A stretch of 64,000 nucleotides of DNA, from contig NZ_PSYW01000001.1 in assembly GCF_003383095.1 (NCBI RefSeq), positions 1,488,001-1,552,000 of the forward strand, given 5' to 3'. Origin of the DNA: Haloferax sp. Atlit-12N (GTDB lineage: Archaea > Halobacteriota > Halobacteria > Halobacteriales > Haloferacaceae). Below are positions 12,557 to 21,206 of the stretch, one piece after another; the stretch's first letter is position 1; each line of letters opens with the position of its first letter. Below the pieces are notes generated by a model. That model searched no databases. It was not told where the DNA came from and saw only the letters and a list, made by a program, of their open reading frames with translations. The translations under genes were made by a program, and so were the position numbers.

Positions 12557-13921
12557 TTACAGCGTCGCGACCGCGCTTCGGAGCGCGTCGGCGGCGTCCT
12601 CGGCGAGTTCGGTCGCGCGCTCCTCGGAGCGACCTTCGGCGTAGACGCGGACTTTCGGCTCGGTCCCGGAGGGCCGGACGAGCACCCACGCGTCGCCGTA
12701 GTCAAGGCGGTAGCCGTCAGTCGTGTTCGGGGTCGCGTCGGCCGATTCGGCGTAGTCGGCGGCGGCGTTGAGCATCGCCGTCAGCTCGGATTCCTCGTCG
12801 TATTCGAGGTTGATGCGGACGTTGTAGTAGTCCTCGTAGGGCGCGACGAGTTCGCTGGCGGGGCGCTCGGCGACGAGTTCGAGGAACTTCGCCGCGATGT
12901 ACGCGCCGTCGCGGACGAGGCGGTAGTTCGGGTAGAACACTCCCCCGTTACCCTCGCCCGCGATGGGGACGTTCCGACCCTCGCGCCAGAGCTCGCGGAT
13001 GCGGGTGATGAGGTTCGTCGCGCCGATGGGCGTGAGTTCGAGGTCGGCGCCGACCTCCTCACAGACGTCGACGAGGCGCTGGGAGACGTTCACCGCGGAG
13101 ACGGTCGCGTCGCCCGGTTCGAGGGTGGCGGCCGCGAGAGCGGCCAGCGACGCCTCGCCGGAGATGCACTCGCCGTGTTCGTTCACGAAGACGGCCCGGT
13201 CGGCGTCGCCGTCGTGGGCGATTCCCACGTCGGCGTCGGTCGCGCGGACGAGGCGTTCGAGGTCGCGGAGGTTCTCGGGGACCGGTTCGGACTGGCGACC
13301 GGGGAAGTGGCCGTCGGGTTGGGCGTTGACCGTGCGGACCTCACAGCCGAGTTCGCGGAGGAAGTCGGGCGTGACGAGCGACCCGGCACCGTGGCCGGGG
13401 TCGAGCGCGACGGTGAGGTTCGCGTCGGCGATTTTCTCGCGGTCGACGTTAGCGAGGAGGTCCTCGCGGTAGTCGTCGTTCGCCGTCTCGACGCGCCGAG
13501 TCTTGCCGACGGCGTCCCACTCGGCCACGTCGAACTCCTCGGCGAGGATGTGGTCTTCGATGCGCTCTAGCTCCTCGACGGCGAGTTCGACGCCGTCGTC
13601 GCCGACGAGTTTGACGCCGTTGAACTCCGGCGGGTTGTGCGAGGCCGTGATGACGACGCCCGGAACGCCCTGGTTCTCGCAGTACCGGACCGCGGCGGGG
13701 GTGGGGACGACGCCGAGGTCGTCCACGTCGACGCCCACGCTCGCCAGCCCGGACTCGGCGGCGTTGACGAACATCTCGCCCGTGGTTCGGGTGTCGCGTG
13801 CGATGGCGACTCGGTCTGCGTTCCAGACCGTGCCGGCGGCCTTGGCGACGCGGAGGACGAACTCCGGGGTGAGGCTCTCACCCACCACGCCGCGGGTGCC
13901 GCTGGAACCGAAGAGTTTCAT
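12557..13921 (-). CDS. glmM: Phosphoglucosamine mutase / phosphomannomutase family (GlmM-like)
   Basis: Alpha-D-phosphohexomutase of 454 residues that interconverts hexose 6- and 1-phosphates for glycan and cell-surface precursor synthesis. All four family motifs are present: phosphoserine loop TASHNPPEFNG with Ser94, metal loop AHDGDADRAVF, sugar loop GEGNGG and phosphate-binding loop RPSGTEPKVRVY near the C-terminus. The start is the ATG at 13921, giving MKLFGSSGTRG; an in-frame ATG five codons upstream is less likely. GlcN versus Man specificity cannot be settled from sequence. It is divergent from hisA, sharing a 125-base promoter region. Confidence 0.88.
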   Translation of the reverse strand: MKLFGSSGTRGVVGESLTPEFVLRVAKAAGTVWNADRVAIARDTRTTGEMFVNAAESGLASVGVDVDDLGVVPTPAAVRYCENQGVPGVVITASHNPPEFNGVKLVGDDGVELAVEELERIEDHILAEEFDVAEWDAVGKTRRVETANDDYREDLLANVDREKIADANLTVALDPGHGAGSLVTPDFLRELGCEVRTVNAQPDGHFPGRQSEPVPENLRDLERLVRATDADVGIAHDGDADRAVFVNEHGECISGEASLAALAAATLEPGDATVSAVNVSQRLVDVCEEVGADLELTPIGATNLITRIRELWREGRNVPIAGEGNGGVFYPNYRLVRDGAYIAAKFLELVAERPASELVAPYEDYYNVRINLEYDEESELTAMLNAAADYAESADATPNTTDGYRLDYGDAWVLVRPSGTEPKVRVYAEGRSEERATELAEDAADALRSAVATL

Positions 13922-14011
13922 TGAGTGTGTGTGCACCCCGGCGCGACAAAGCCGTTCCGAACTGTTGGTTCGCTCGTTACGTTCCTCGGTGAACTCGGGT
14001 CGCCGTATCCG

Positions 14012-14025
14012 GTGCGTTTACGCAC
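14012..14025 (+). promoter_or_regulatory. hisA promoter: perfect palindrome containing the TATA box
   Basis: GTGCGTTTACGCAC is a perfect 14-base palindrome whose centre (TTTACG) is a TATA-like box about 29 bases before the hisA ATG. A protein bound here would block TBP, so repression is plausible. The same half-sites (ACGCAC and GTGCGT) occur in the palindrome upstream of hisB. Confidence 0.5.
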
Positions 14026-14046
14026 GTCGCTCGCCCACGGTGGCGT

Positions 14047-14763
14047 ATGTTCCCGGAGTTCGAAGTCGTCCCCGCGGTCGACATGCAAGACGGCGAAGTC
14101 GTCCAACTCGTGCAGGGCGAACGCGGCACCGAGAAGACCTACGGCGACCCGGTCGAGGCCGCCCGCCGCTGGGTCGACGCCGGCGCGGAGACGCTCCACC
14201 TCGTCGACCTCGACGGCGCGTTCGAGGGCGAGCGGAAGAACGCCCCGGCGGTCGACGCCGTCCTCGACGCGGTCGACGTGCCGCTCCAACTCGGCGGCGG
14301 CATCCGCACCGCCGACGACGCCCGCGACCTGCTGGACCGCGGCGTCGACCGCGTCATCCTCGGCACCGCGGCCGTCGAGAACCCCGACATCGTCGCCGAA
14401 CTCGCCGACGACTACCCCGACGGCGTGATGGTCAGCCTCGACGCGAAGGACGGTGAGGTCGTCGTCTCCGGGTGGACCGAGAGCACCGGCCTCGACCCCG
14501 CCGAGGCGGCCGCCCGCTACGAGGAACTCGGCGCGGCGGCCATCCTCTTTACCGACGTCGACGTGGAGGGGCAACTCGAAGGCGTCCACCTCGAGACGAC
14601 CTCGGCCGTCGTCGACGCGGTCGATATCCCCGTCGTCGCCTCCGGCGGCGTCGCCTCGCTCGACGACATCCGTGCACTCCGCGAGGCGGGCGCGGCGGCG
14701 ACCGTCGTCGGCACCGCGCTCTACGAGGGGCGGTTCACGCTCGAAGAAGCGATGGAGGCGTAG
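14047..14763 (+). CDS. hisA: ProFAR isomerase HisA
   Basis: TIM-barrel isomerase of histidine synthesis that opens the ribose of ProFAR. The protein is 238 residues, normal for the family. The general acid/base aspartates are D12 in VVPAVDMQDGEVV and D132 in VSLDAKDGEV. Phosphate-binding loops are LGGGIRT (about 82-88) and ASGGVASLDD in the C-terminal half, showing the usual half-barrel repeat. It is transcribed divergently from glmM from a promoter with a palindromic TATA region. Confidence 0.95.
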   Translation: MFPEFEVVPAVDMQDGEVVQLVQGERGTEKTYGDPVEAARRWVDAGAETLHLVDLDGAFEGERKNAPAVDAVLDAVDVPLQLGGGIRTADDARDLLDRGVDRVILGTAAVENPDIVAELADDYPDGVMVSLDAKDGEVVVSGWTESTGLDPAEAAARYEELGAAAILFTDVDVEGQLEGVHLETTSAVVDAVDIPVVASGGVASLDDIRALREAGAAATVVGTALYEGRFTLEEAMEA

Positions 14764-14808
14764 TCGCCGCCGCGCCGAGACGCCACACGGCCACGCGACG
14801 CTACGGCG

Positions 14809-14997
14809 CTACGTGCCGAGGTACGCGAGGACGGCCGTGGCGAGGCTCTCGACGGTCCCGTAGACGCCGACGGCGACGAACAGCGCGCCGATAATCGCAG
14901 TCTCGGGGCGCGAGGTCGCGAGGAACGGCCCGGCAAGGACGAGCATACTGACTGTCACCACGTCGCGTTTCGGGCTGGCAGTCGCTCCGCGCCACAT
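14809..14997 (-). CDS. Small membrane protein, function unknown
   Basis: Sixty-two residues with two hydrophobic segments (about 17-27 and 33-58, ending VESLATAVLAYLGT). An internal Met at residue 18 is an alternative start. It is followed upstream on the same strand, 45 bases away, by another tiny membrane protein gene, and the two may be cotranscribed against the surrounding his genes. No family recognised. Confidence 0.55.
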   Translation of the reverse strand: MWRGATASPKRDVVTVSMLVLAGPFLATSRPETAIIGALFVAVGVYGTVESLATAVLAYLGT

Positions 14998-15042
14998 CAG
15001 TCGCTCGCCTCCGGACGACTCGATTCCCGCCGCATCGGTCGG

Positions 15043-15201
15043 TTATCGCCCACCCAGAACGCCTCCGCCGAGAACCACCGCGCCGACCGCGAGCGTCACT
15101 AGCGCGACGCCGAGCGCGACAGCCACCCCGGACCGGGCGGTGAGCAGGAGTCCCCCGACGCAGATGGTGTAGCCCACCACCAGCGCTCCCTTTCGCTGCA
15201 T
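15043..15201 (-). CDS. Very small membrane protein, function unknown
   Basis: Fifty-two residues, MQRKGALVVGYTICVGGLLL followed by a second hydrophobic, Gly- and Val-rich segment. Two membrane helices linked by a short basic turn. The start ATG is at 15199-15201 after a short basic N-terminus. It is divergent from hisB and probably in one unit with the 62-residue membrane protein downstream. Function unknown. Confidence 0.55.
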   Translation of the reverse strand: MQRKGALVVGYTICVGGLLLTARSGVAVALGVALVTLAVGAVVLGGGVLGGR

Positions 15202-15235
15202 ACCCCACCGTACGCGTCCGAAACCATGAACGTCC

Positions 15236-15300
15236 GTCAGACGCGCGTCTGACGCACCGGTGCGTGGACCGACCCGCTCGACGACGAGAATCCCTATATG
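15236..15300 (+). promoter_or_regulatory. hisB promoter region with two overlapping palindromes and a TATA box
   Basis: GTCAGACGCGCGTCTGAC (15236-15253) is a perfect 18-base palindrome. ACGCACCGGTGCGT (15252-15265) is a perfect 14-base palindrome overlapping its end. CTATATG (15294-15300) is the TATA box about 26 bases before the ATG at 15323, so the transcript is likely leaderless. The palindromes lie upstream of the TATA box, where activators often bind in archaea. The same region would also serve the divergent small membrane gene. Confidence 0.55.
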
Positions 15301-15322
15301 CGCGGCCCGCTTCGAACGCGAC

Positions 15323-15916
15323 ATGAGCGACGCCGACCGACGCGCGGCCGTCTCCCGCGAGACGTCCGAGACGACCATCGACGTGACGCTGTCCATCGAC
15401 GGCGACGGCGACGCGGTCGTCGACACCGGTATCGGATTCTTCGACCACATGCTGGAGGCCTTCGCCAAACACGGCCTGTTCGACCTGACCGTCCAGTGCG
15501 ACGGCGACCTCCACATCGACGACCACCACACTGTCGAGGACGTGGCCATCGTCCTCGGCGAGGCGTTCACCGAGGCGCTCGGCGACAAGCGAGGCATCGT
15601 CCGCTACGCCGACCGCAAGGTCCCGCTCGACGAGGCCGTCGCCTCCGTCGTCGTGGACGTGTCTGGCCGCCCCTTCTTCGAGTTCTCGGGCGAGTTCTCC
15701 CAGCCGTACGTCGGCGAGTTCACGAGCCACATGGCCGAGCACTTCGCCATGTCGCTCGCCATGAACGCCGGCCTCACGCTCCACGCGGACGTCGAGGGCG
15801 ACAACGCCCACCACGAGGTCGAGGCGCTGTTCAAGGCGCTCGCGCGGTCACTTGACGACGCGACCCGCGTGGACCCGCGGCGCTCGGACACGCCGAGCAC
15901 GAAAGGAAAACTGTAG
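15323..15916 (+). CDS. hisB: Imidazoleglycerol-phosphate dehydratase HisB
   Basis: Manganese enzyme of 197 residues that dehydrates imidazoleglycerol phosphate in histidine synthesis. It is the single-function form without a phosphatase domain. Metal-binding His clusters are [10 protein letters not shown] and [10 protein letters not shown], and [16 protein letters not shown] and SGRPFFEF are family blocks. The ATG at 15323 is preceded by a TATA box at leaderless spacing. The C-terminus ends in a basic, Ser/Thr-rich tail. Confidence 0.96.
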   Translation: MSDADRRAAVSRETSETTIDVTLSIDGDGDAVVDTGIGFFDHMLEAFAKHGLFDLTVQCDGDLHIDDHHTVEDVAIVLGEAFTEALGDKRGIVRYADRKVPLDEAVASVVVDVSGRPFFEFSGEFSQPYVGEFTSHMAEHFAMSLAMNAGLTLHADVEGDNAHHEVEALFKALARSLDDATRVDPRRSDTPSTKGKL

Positions 15917-15960
15917 TCGTCAGTCCGTCCCGTTCTCCCCGACCTCCCGCACTCAACCGC

Positions 15961-16674
15961 TCAGGGCCGCCGGAGCGTTCCCGAGTCGTCGACGAGCAGG
16001 CCGCGTTCGACCGCGTAGTCGAAGATGTCGGCGACCTCGTCGTCGTCGAGGTCGTACGCGCCGGACGCCAGCGCCTCGACTTCCGCCCGGTCGACGGGGA
16101 ACTCACGGTTCTGGAGGATGCGGATGACCTTCCGGAACTTCGGTGGCTCCTCGCTCCGGTCAGGCGACCCGCTGCCAGTTTGGCGGTCCTCGGCGTCGGC
16201 CGACTCGGATTCGCCGTCGGCCGGCTCGGGTTCGTTGGCGGTCTCGTCGGCCACCCGGGTGGCACCGTCGGACTCCTCGGCCTCGTCCGCGCCGTCGTCA
16301 CCCGCGTCATCTCCCGACTCCTCGTGGTCGTCTGCCTCGTCGGGCGAGTCGTGGTTCGCCGGTTCCGGCGGCGTCGGTGCGGGGTCGACCGCGTTCACGT
16401 CGACGGAGGCGGCCTCGCCGCCCGACCCGCTCGCGGTCCGCTCCGGTGCCGCGGACGCGCCCGTCTCGGCCCGCGCGTCGTCGGCCACGTCGACGCCGGC
16501 GTCGACGCCGAGTCGGGAGAGAAGCGGCGCGATGACCTCGCCGAGAGTCTCCTCGCAGTGTTCGCAGAGGACGACGCGGCGCTGGTCGTCGGCCGGCGTC
16601 AACTCCGGCGGCAGTACCTCGAATACGCCGACGGCGTCGGTCCCACAGAAGTCGCAGGTGCGTAGCTCGCGCAT
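15961..16674 (-). CDS. Zinc-ribbon protein with acidic linker, function unknown
   Basis: Protein of 237 residues in three parts. Residues 1-50 hold a four-cysteine zinc ribbon (CDFCG and CEHCEE). Residues about 60-165 are a disordered linker very rich in Asp, Glu, Ser and Ala. Residues about 170-237 are a folded helical domain (KFRKVIRILQNREFPVDRAE) that could be a winged helix. The start is ATG 16674, just before the first CxxC. It is convergent with hisB. The layout suits a nucleic-acid-binding or adaptor protein, but this is inference. Confidence 0.75.
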   Translation of the reverse strand: MRELRTCDFCGTDAVGVFEVLPPELTPADDQRRVVLCEHCEETLGEVIAPLLSRLGVDAGVDVADDARAETGASAAPERTASGSGGEAASVDVNAVDPAPTPPEPANHDSPDEADDHEESGDDAGDDGADEAEESDGATRVADETANEPEPADGESESADAEDRQTGSGSPDRSEEPPKFRKVIRILQNREFPVDRAEVEALASGAYDLDDDEVADIFDYAVERGLLVDDSGTLRRP

Positions 16675-16836
16675 GCACGACGGGTATCCACGCCGACGGT
16701 TAAACCCACTCCCCGACCGCGGCGTCGGTCGCCTGCCCGCGGCGTCGTCCACGCGACGCCCACGCGACGCCTCCATTCAGCCGCCGTCGGCGACGTACCA
16801 CTTAATGCACCCGCCCGCAAATTCCCGGACCAACGA

Positions 16837-17340
16837 ATGTTCGACGAGATTATGGAGAAGTTCGAGGGCAGCCCGAGCCAGCAGGCCGTCATCCGGCTCC
16901 TCTTGGAACGGGGTTTTTCCGTCAACGACCAGGGACGGGTCGTCTCGGGCGGCATCGAGATACCGAACACCGGCATCGCCCGCGAGGCCGACGTGGACAG
17001 GCGCGTCGTCGATTCGACGACCGACGCCATCCTCGCCGACGAGGAGCTTCGACGAATCTTCCAGAACATCTCGTCGATTCCGAGCCTGATGGACCTCGCG
17101 CCGGTGCTCAACCTCTCCGTGCTCACCGTCGAGGTTGCCGACGCCGACGAGCCCGGTATCGTCGCCACCGTCACCTCGAAACTCGCCGACGCGGGCATCT
17201 CGATTCGCCAGACGATAAGCGAGGACCCCGAGTTCACCGACGACCCGAAGCTCTACATCATCACCGACGAGCCGGTTCCCGGCGACCTGCTCAACGACCT
17301 GTCGAACCTCGATTTCGTCCGCCGCATCATCATCGCCTGA
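16837..17340 (+). CDS. ACT-domain protein, probable regulator of amino-acid metabolism
   Basis: Protein of 167 residues. The N-terminal half (about 1-85) is helical and HTH-like (SQQAVIRLLLERGFSVNDQG, then a possible recognition helix around AREADVDRRVV). The C-terminal half (about 92-167) is an ACT domain (LSVLTVEVADADEPGIVATV), a fold that binds amino acids. This matches the archaeal family described as regulator of amino-acid metabolism (COG2061 type). Lying next to his genes, it is a candidate sensor for local biosynthetic genes, though no target is shown. CTTAATG about 35 bases upstream may be its TATA box. Confidence 0.78.
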   Translation: MFDEIMEKFEGSPSQQAVIRLLLERGFSVNDQGRVVSGGIEIPNTGIAREADVDRRVVDSTTDAILADEELRRIFQNISSIPSLMDLAPVLNLSVLTVEVADADEPGIVATVTSKLADAGISIRQTISEDPEFTDDPKLYIITDEPVPGDLLNDLSNLDFVRRIIIA

Positions 17341-17416
17341 GCCGGCCTCTCGGCTCCGCGAATATTCTGTCAGCGTGGCAATAAGATTCTTGTAATTTCC
17401 CGCGGTAGATTTTCGC

Positions 17417-17533
17417 ATGGTGTCCATGCGCAGTTGCATGTGTTGTGGTGACCCGATTTCCGAGACGCGCCACCTCTGCGGCGTCTGCATCCAAAACGGG
17501 TGTACGTCGTACGCGGACGCCTGCGGTCAGTAG
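17417..17533 (+). CDS. Tiny Cys-rich zinc-finger protein (38 residues)
   Basis: Reading from ATG 17417 gives 38 residues with seven cysteines: C7, C9, C10, C21, C24, C29 and C36. C7xxC10 and C21xxC24 form two CxxC knuckles spaced as in a single zinc ribbon (CMCC..., CGVC). An ATG three codons in is an alternative start. Haloarchaea encode many such zinc-finger micro-proteins of under 70 residues, mostly of unknown role. It is 76 bases after the ACT-domain gene on the same strand, with AT-rich sequence before it. Confidence 0.7.
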   Translation: MVSMRSCMCCGDPISETRHLCGVCIQNGCTSYADACGQ

Positions 17534-17663
17534 CGCGTCGCTTCCCCGTTTGTATCCTGTCGTCGTCTGCCGCCCGCCGCCCCCGTCGCCCTCTGTCGCC
17601 CGCACCGTGCCGGCGACGCCCCGGTGCGAACGCTTTTCCACGCCGCGACGCCAACTCGGTGGC

Positions 17664-18296
17664 ATGACCGACGCCTATCGAACCGTCGCCGGCCGGGCCG
17701 ACGCCCGCTTCGAGGTCAACGGCTCGGAGTTCATCGGCTACGTCTCCCCCGCGGAGACGGTCGAGGAGGCGGAGGCGTTCGTCGCCGAAATCGAGGAGCG
17801 CCACCCCGACGCCACCCACAACGTCCCCGCCTACCGGGTGCCCGCGGGGTCGGCCTCGTCGTCGGTTCCCGGCGGGGGGAACGTCATGCTCCGCGAGTAC
17901 CAGAGCGACGACGGCGAGCCGAGCGGCTCGTCGGGAAAACCGGCGCTCAACGTCCTCGTCCAGCAGGACGTGCGCAACGTCGCCGCCGTCGTGACGCGCT
18001 ACTACGGCGGGACCAACCTCGGCGTCGGCGGCCTCGCTCGGGCGTACTCCCGCGCCGTGAAGGAGGCGCTCGACGCGGCGGGCGTCGTCGAGGAGATTCC
18101 CCACGAGCGGTTCACCGCGACCGTCGAGTACGACGACTCGGGGAGCGTTCGTGGACTGTTAGAAAGCGCGGGCGTCGAGTTCGAGGCCGCCTACGAGGCC
18201 GACGTGTCGTTCGAGGTCCGCGTCCCCGTCGAGGACGGGGCGGACCTCCGCGACCGCATCAGAAGCGCGACCAGCGGCCGCGCGGACATCGAGTAG
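17664..18296 (+). CDS. IMPACT / YigZ family protein
   Basis: Protein of 210 residues. The N-terminal IMPACT domain (UPF0029) has its hallmark RYYGGTNLGVGGLARAYSRA near residue 113 and an earlier DGEPSGSSGKP segment. The C-terminal 70 residues form the ferredoxin-like DUF1949-type domain. Relatives in bacteria and eukaryotes are linked to translation and stress control, but the biochemical role is not settled. Start ATG 17664 gives MTDAYRTVAGRA, the expected N-terminus. Convergent with the TRAP operon, with a T-rich stretch between. Confidence 0.88.
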   Translation: MTDAYRTVAGRADARFEVNGSEFIGYVSPAETVEEAEAFVAEIEERHPDATHNVPAYRVPAGSASSSVPGGGNVMLREYQSDDGEPSGSSGKPALNVLVQQDVRNVAAVVTRYYGGTNLGVGGLARAYSRAVKEALDAAGVVEEIPHERFTATVEYDDSGSVRGLLESAGVEFEAAYEADVSFEVRVPVEDGADLRDRIRSATSGRADIE

Positions 18297-18309
18297 CGCG
18301 GTCGCGGGG

Positions 18310-18320
18310 TTCTTTTCTGT
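18310..18320 (+). terminator. T-rich terminator between convergent genes
   Basis: TTCTTTTCTGT follows the IMPACT-family stop by 13 bases. It lies between two convergent genes and is a likely archaeal U-tract terminator for the plus-strand gene. Confidence 0.4.
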
Positions 18321-21200
18321 TCAGTCGGTCGGTTCGACCTGTTCTGCGGGAGTCGGTGCGGCCCGTTCACGCGTCTCGCGGCGGTTTTTCACGGCGAGCG
18401 CGCCGAACAGCGCGCCACCGACCGCGCGCATGGCGAGGTCGACGGCGACCGTGTCGGGGACGGTCCCGACGAGTCCGAGGAAGCTCCCGAGGTCGAACGC
18501 GGCGTTCAACAGAAGCATCGGGGCCATGAGCAGGAACGCCGAGAAGGCGAACAGGGCCCGCTCGGTCTGCGACACGCGGCTGTAGAGGTAACCGATGACG
18601 GTCGCGCCGAGTCCGATGACGCCGATGAAGACGCCCGCGACCGGGATGACCACCTCGGGAACGAAGTAGCCGATTTCGGCCACGTCGGCGAACGTGATGA
18701 CCGCCGCGGCCTCGCCCCGTCCGCGGAGGAGCAGAATGCCCGGTGTCAGGGCGAACGCGAACGGCACGATTGCCTTGTTGAGCGACAGCGAGAACGCCTT
18801 CGTCCCGGTCCGGAACGGATTCGACCGGGCAATGCCGGAGGCGGCGTACGCCGCGACCGCCACCGGCGGTGTGATGTCCGCTATCACCCCGAAGTAGAGG
18901 ATGAACAGGTGGGCCGCGAGCAGCGGGATGTCGGAGGACTGCGCGATGGCCGGCCCGAGCAGCGAGACGAGGATGATGTACGTCACCGTCGTCGGCATCC
19001 CCATCCCGAGGATGATGGACGCGATAGCCGTGAACAGGAGCAAGAGGACGATAGAGCCGCCGGCGACCGCCTTGATGAGCGCGGTCAGGTTCGGGCCGAG
19101 GCCGGTCGCGCTGACGACGCCGGGGATGATGCCCGCGGCGGCGACGGCGACGACGACTTCGGTCGAAGTGCGCGCGCCGGAGTCCATCGACTTCCCGATG
19201 AACGTCACGTAGCGGAAGACGTTCAGGTCCGACAGCGACGGCCGCGAGACCGCGTTGGCGACGTTGTCGGCGGCCTCGTCGACCGCGTCGTCGAACTCCA
19301 ACAGCGGCGAGTCGAGCGCCGGTCGGACGAGCATCACGACGAGGCTGACGAAGATGGCGATGATGCCGAGGTCGCCCGCGGCGGCGAAGAGCGCGGCGGT
19401 CGCGCCGAGCGGTTCGCCGCTTCCGCCCGTGACCGCGTCGATGACGCCGACGCCGGTAGTGATGTAGGAGCCGAGTTGCGCGACGAACGCCGCCACGATA
19501 GCGCCCACGAGGGGGACGCGGGTCCGCTCGCTGTACGCCGCGACGACGGACAGGAGCGCCATGATGGCGATGAGCGTGAACCACGCCGAGCGCGCGACCG
19601 TCAGGCGCTCGACCAGCAGGTAGTACATGAGCAACACCAGCGGGATGAGGTAGAACCACCCGCGAGCGAGGTGCTTGCTGAGGTCGACGACCTCGGAGCG
19701 GTCGAGGCCGCCGATACCGGCCCGCGTCGCTTCGAGGTGGACCATCACCCACACGCCGAAGAAGAACACCACGGCGGGGATGGCCGCCGCGATGATGATG
19801 TCGGAGAAGGGGACGCCGATGAACTCTATCATGAGGAACGCCGCCGCGCCCATCACCGGCGGGAGAATCTGCCCGCCGGAGGAGGCGGAGGCCTCGACGG
19901 CCCCGGCGAACTCCGAGCGGTAGCCCGACCGCTTCATCAGCGGGATGGTGAACGCGCCGGTCGTCACCGTGTTGGCGATAGAGGAACCGGAGATGGTTCC
20001 CATGAAGCCGGACGCGAGGATAGACGCCTTCGCCGGGCCGCCCTTGCGGGTCCCGGTCGCGGCGTACGCGAGGTCGATGAACCACTGGCCGGCTCCCGAC
20101 ATCTCCAGGAACGCCCCGAACAGGATGAAGATGTAGATGAACTGCACGGAGACGGTGACCGGGATGCCGAAGACGCCGTTTTCGGTGTTGTACCAGAGGT
20201 TCTGGATGATGTTCGCCCACGACCCTTCGGGGATGGACAGCACGCCGATCAGCGGCATCGACGGCGAGATGAGGTAGCCGAACCTCGCGTAGACGATGAA
20301 CGAGGCGACGATGACCATCAGGTAGAACCCGAGCGAGCGGCGGGTCGCCTCCAGGACGAGGAGGACACCGACCGCACCGAGGAAGAACGGGTAGGACACG
20401 TCCGCGAAGGGGAGGACGCCGATGGCCGCGACGACCGCGTCGGCGAGGAAGCCGAGCGGGCCGAGCGTCTCGGACAGCGAGACGAACGGCGCGCCGAGGT
20501 ACTCGGTGACCGTCCGGCCGGCTTCGAGGCCGAACACGCGGAGCCGCTGAATCTCGGACCACTCGAACACCATGTAGGCCGCCGTGGCGACGGCGAGCAC
20601 GATGAACAGCAGGTCGAGCGGCGTCACGCGCTCGCGGTCCGGGTCGACCGCGAGCCACCGGATGAACCGGCGGATTCCCGCGGCAACGCGGGTGACCGGG
20701 TTGTCCTCACCGAGGTTCGACGCGAGGGTCGGAACCACGCGACTGAGTACTGCGGCGAACCGACCGTGGCCGGTCGTCGCCGGGAAGAGGATGAACGCCA
20801 GCACGAGCGCGAAGGCGACGTGAATCGAGTTCACCTGCAGGAGTTGGAGCGAACCGAGCGACACCTCGCCGACGAGCGGTATCGTCGCGGCGAACTCGAA
20901 GCCGCGGGCGGCCAGCCACGACTGGAAGACGGAAAACCAGATGGCGACGAACGACGTGAAAATCGCCGCCCACCCCGAAAGCGTCCGCTTCCGGTCGATA
21001 CCCTCCAGCATCTCTTGTGCCTCTTCTTCGGATAGTTCTTCGTCGGTACTCGCGGCCTCGCGGTCGTCGTCAGCGGGCGGCTCACCGCCGTCGGTTCGAA
21101 TCGGCGAGTCGGCCGGTGCCGCGTCGGTCTCCGGGACGGACCGGGAGGCGTCTTCGTCGTCGGGGCCGTCGGATTGGCCCTCGTCGTGTGTTCGGTTCAT
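18321..21200 (-). CDS. TRAP transporter, fused small and large permease subunits (TAXI type)
   Basis: Very large membrane protein of 959 residues. After an acidic, disordered N-terminus (about 1-70) come roughly four helices equivalent to the DctQ small subunit and then 12 or more equivalent to the DctM large subunit. The family glycine-rich helix signatures are visible (FMGTISGSSIANTVTTGAFT, GMGMPTTVTYIILVSLLGPA). It would drive Na+-coupled uptake of a solute delivered by the periplasmic-type TAXI protein encoded upstream. It follows the DUF1850 gene by six bases, so it is the third gene of that operon. Confidence 0.93.
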   Translation of the reverse strand: MNRTHDEGQSDGPDDEDASRSVPETDAAPADSPIRTDGGEPPADDDREAASTDEELSEEEAQEMLEGIDRKRTLSGWAAIFTSFVAIWFSVFQSWLAARGFEFAATIPLVGEVSLGSLQLLQVNSIHVAFALVLAFILFPATTGHGRFAAVLSRVVPTLASNLGEDNPVTRVAAGIRRFIRWLAVDPDRERVTPLDLLFIVLAVATAAYMVFEWSEIQRLRVFGLEAGRTVTEYLGAPFVSLSETLGPLGFLADAVVAAIGVLPFADVSYPFFLGAVGVLLVLEATRRSLGFYLMVIVASFIVYARFGYLISPSMPLIGVLSIPEGSWANIIQNLWYNTENGVFGIPVTVSVQFIYIFILFGAFLEMSGAGQWFIDLAYAATGTRKGGPAKASILASGFMGTISGSSIANTVTTGAFTIPLMKRSGYRSEFAGAVEASASSGGQILPPVMGAAAFLMIEFIGVPFSDIIIAAAIPAVVFFFGVWVMVHLEATRAGIGGLDRSEVVDLSKHLARGWFYLIPLVLLMYYLLVERLTVARSAWFTLIAIMALLSVVAAYSERTRVPLVGAIVAAFVAQLGSYITTGVGVIDAVTGGSGEPLGATAALFAAAGDLGIIAIFVSLVVMLVRPALDSPLLEFDDAVDEAADNVANAVSRPSLSDLNVFRYVTFIGKSMDSGARTSTEVVVAVAAAGIIPGVVSATGLGPNLTALIKAVAGGSIVLLLLFTAIASIILGMGMPTTVTYIILVSLLGPAIAQSSDIPLLAAHLFILYFGVIADITPPVAVAAYAASGIARSNPFRTGTKAFSLSLNKAIVPFAFALTPGILLLRGRGEAAAVITFADVAEIGYFVPEVVIPVAGVFIGVIGLGATVIGYLYSRVSQTERALFAFSAFLLMAPMLLLNAAFDLGSFLGLVGTVPDTVAVDLAMRAVGGALFGALAVKNRRETRERAAPTPAEQVEPTD

Positions 21201-21206
21201 CGTTGG

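Noticed and set aside
18909..21035. Long plus-strand frame opposite the TRAP permease
   Set aside because: It is the shadow of a well-recognised membrane protein; the translated product is charged and repetitive with no family.
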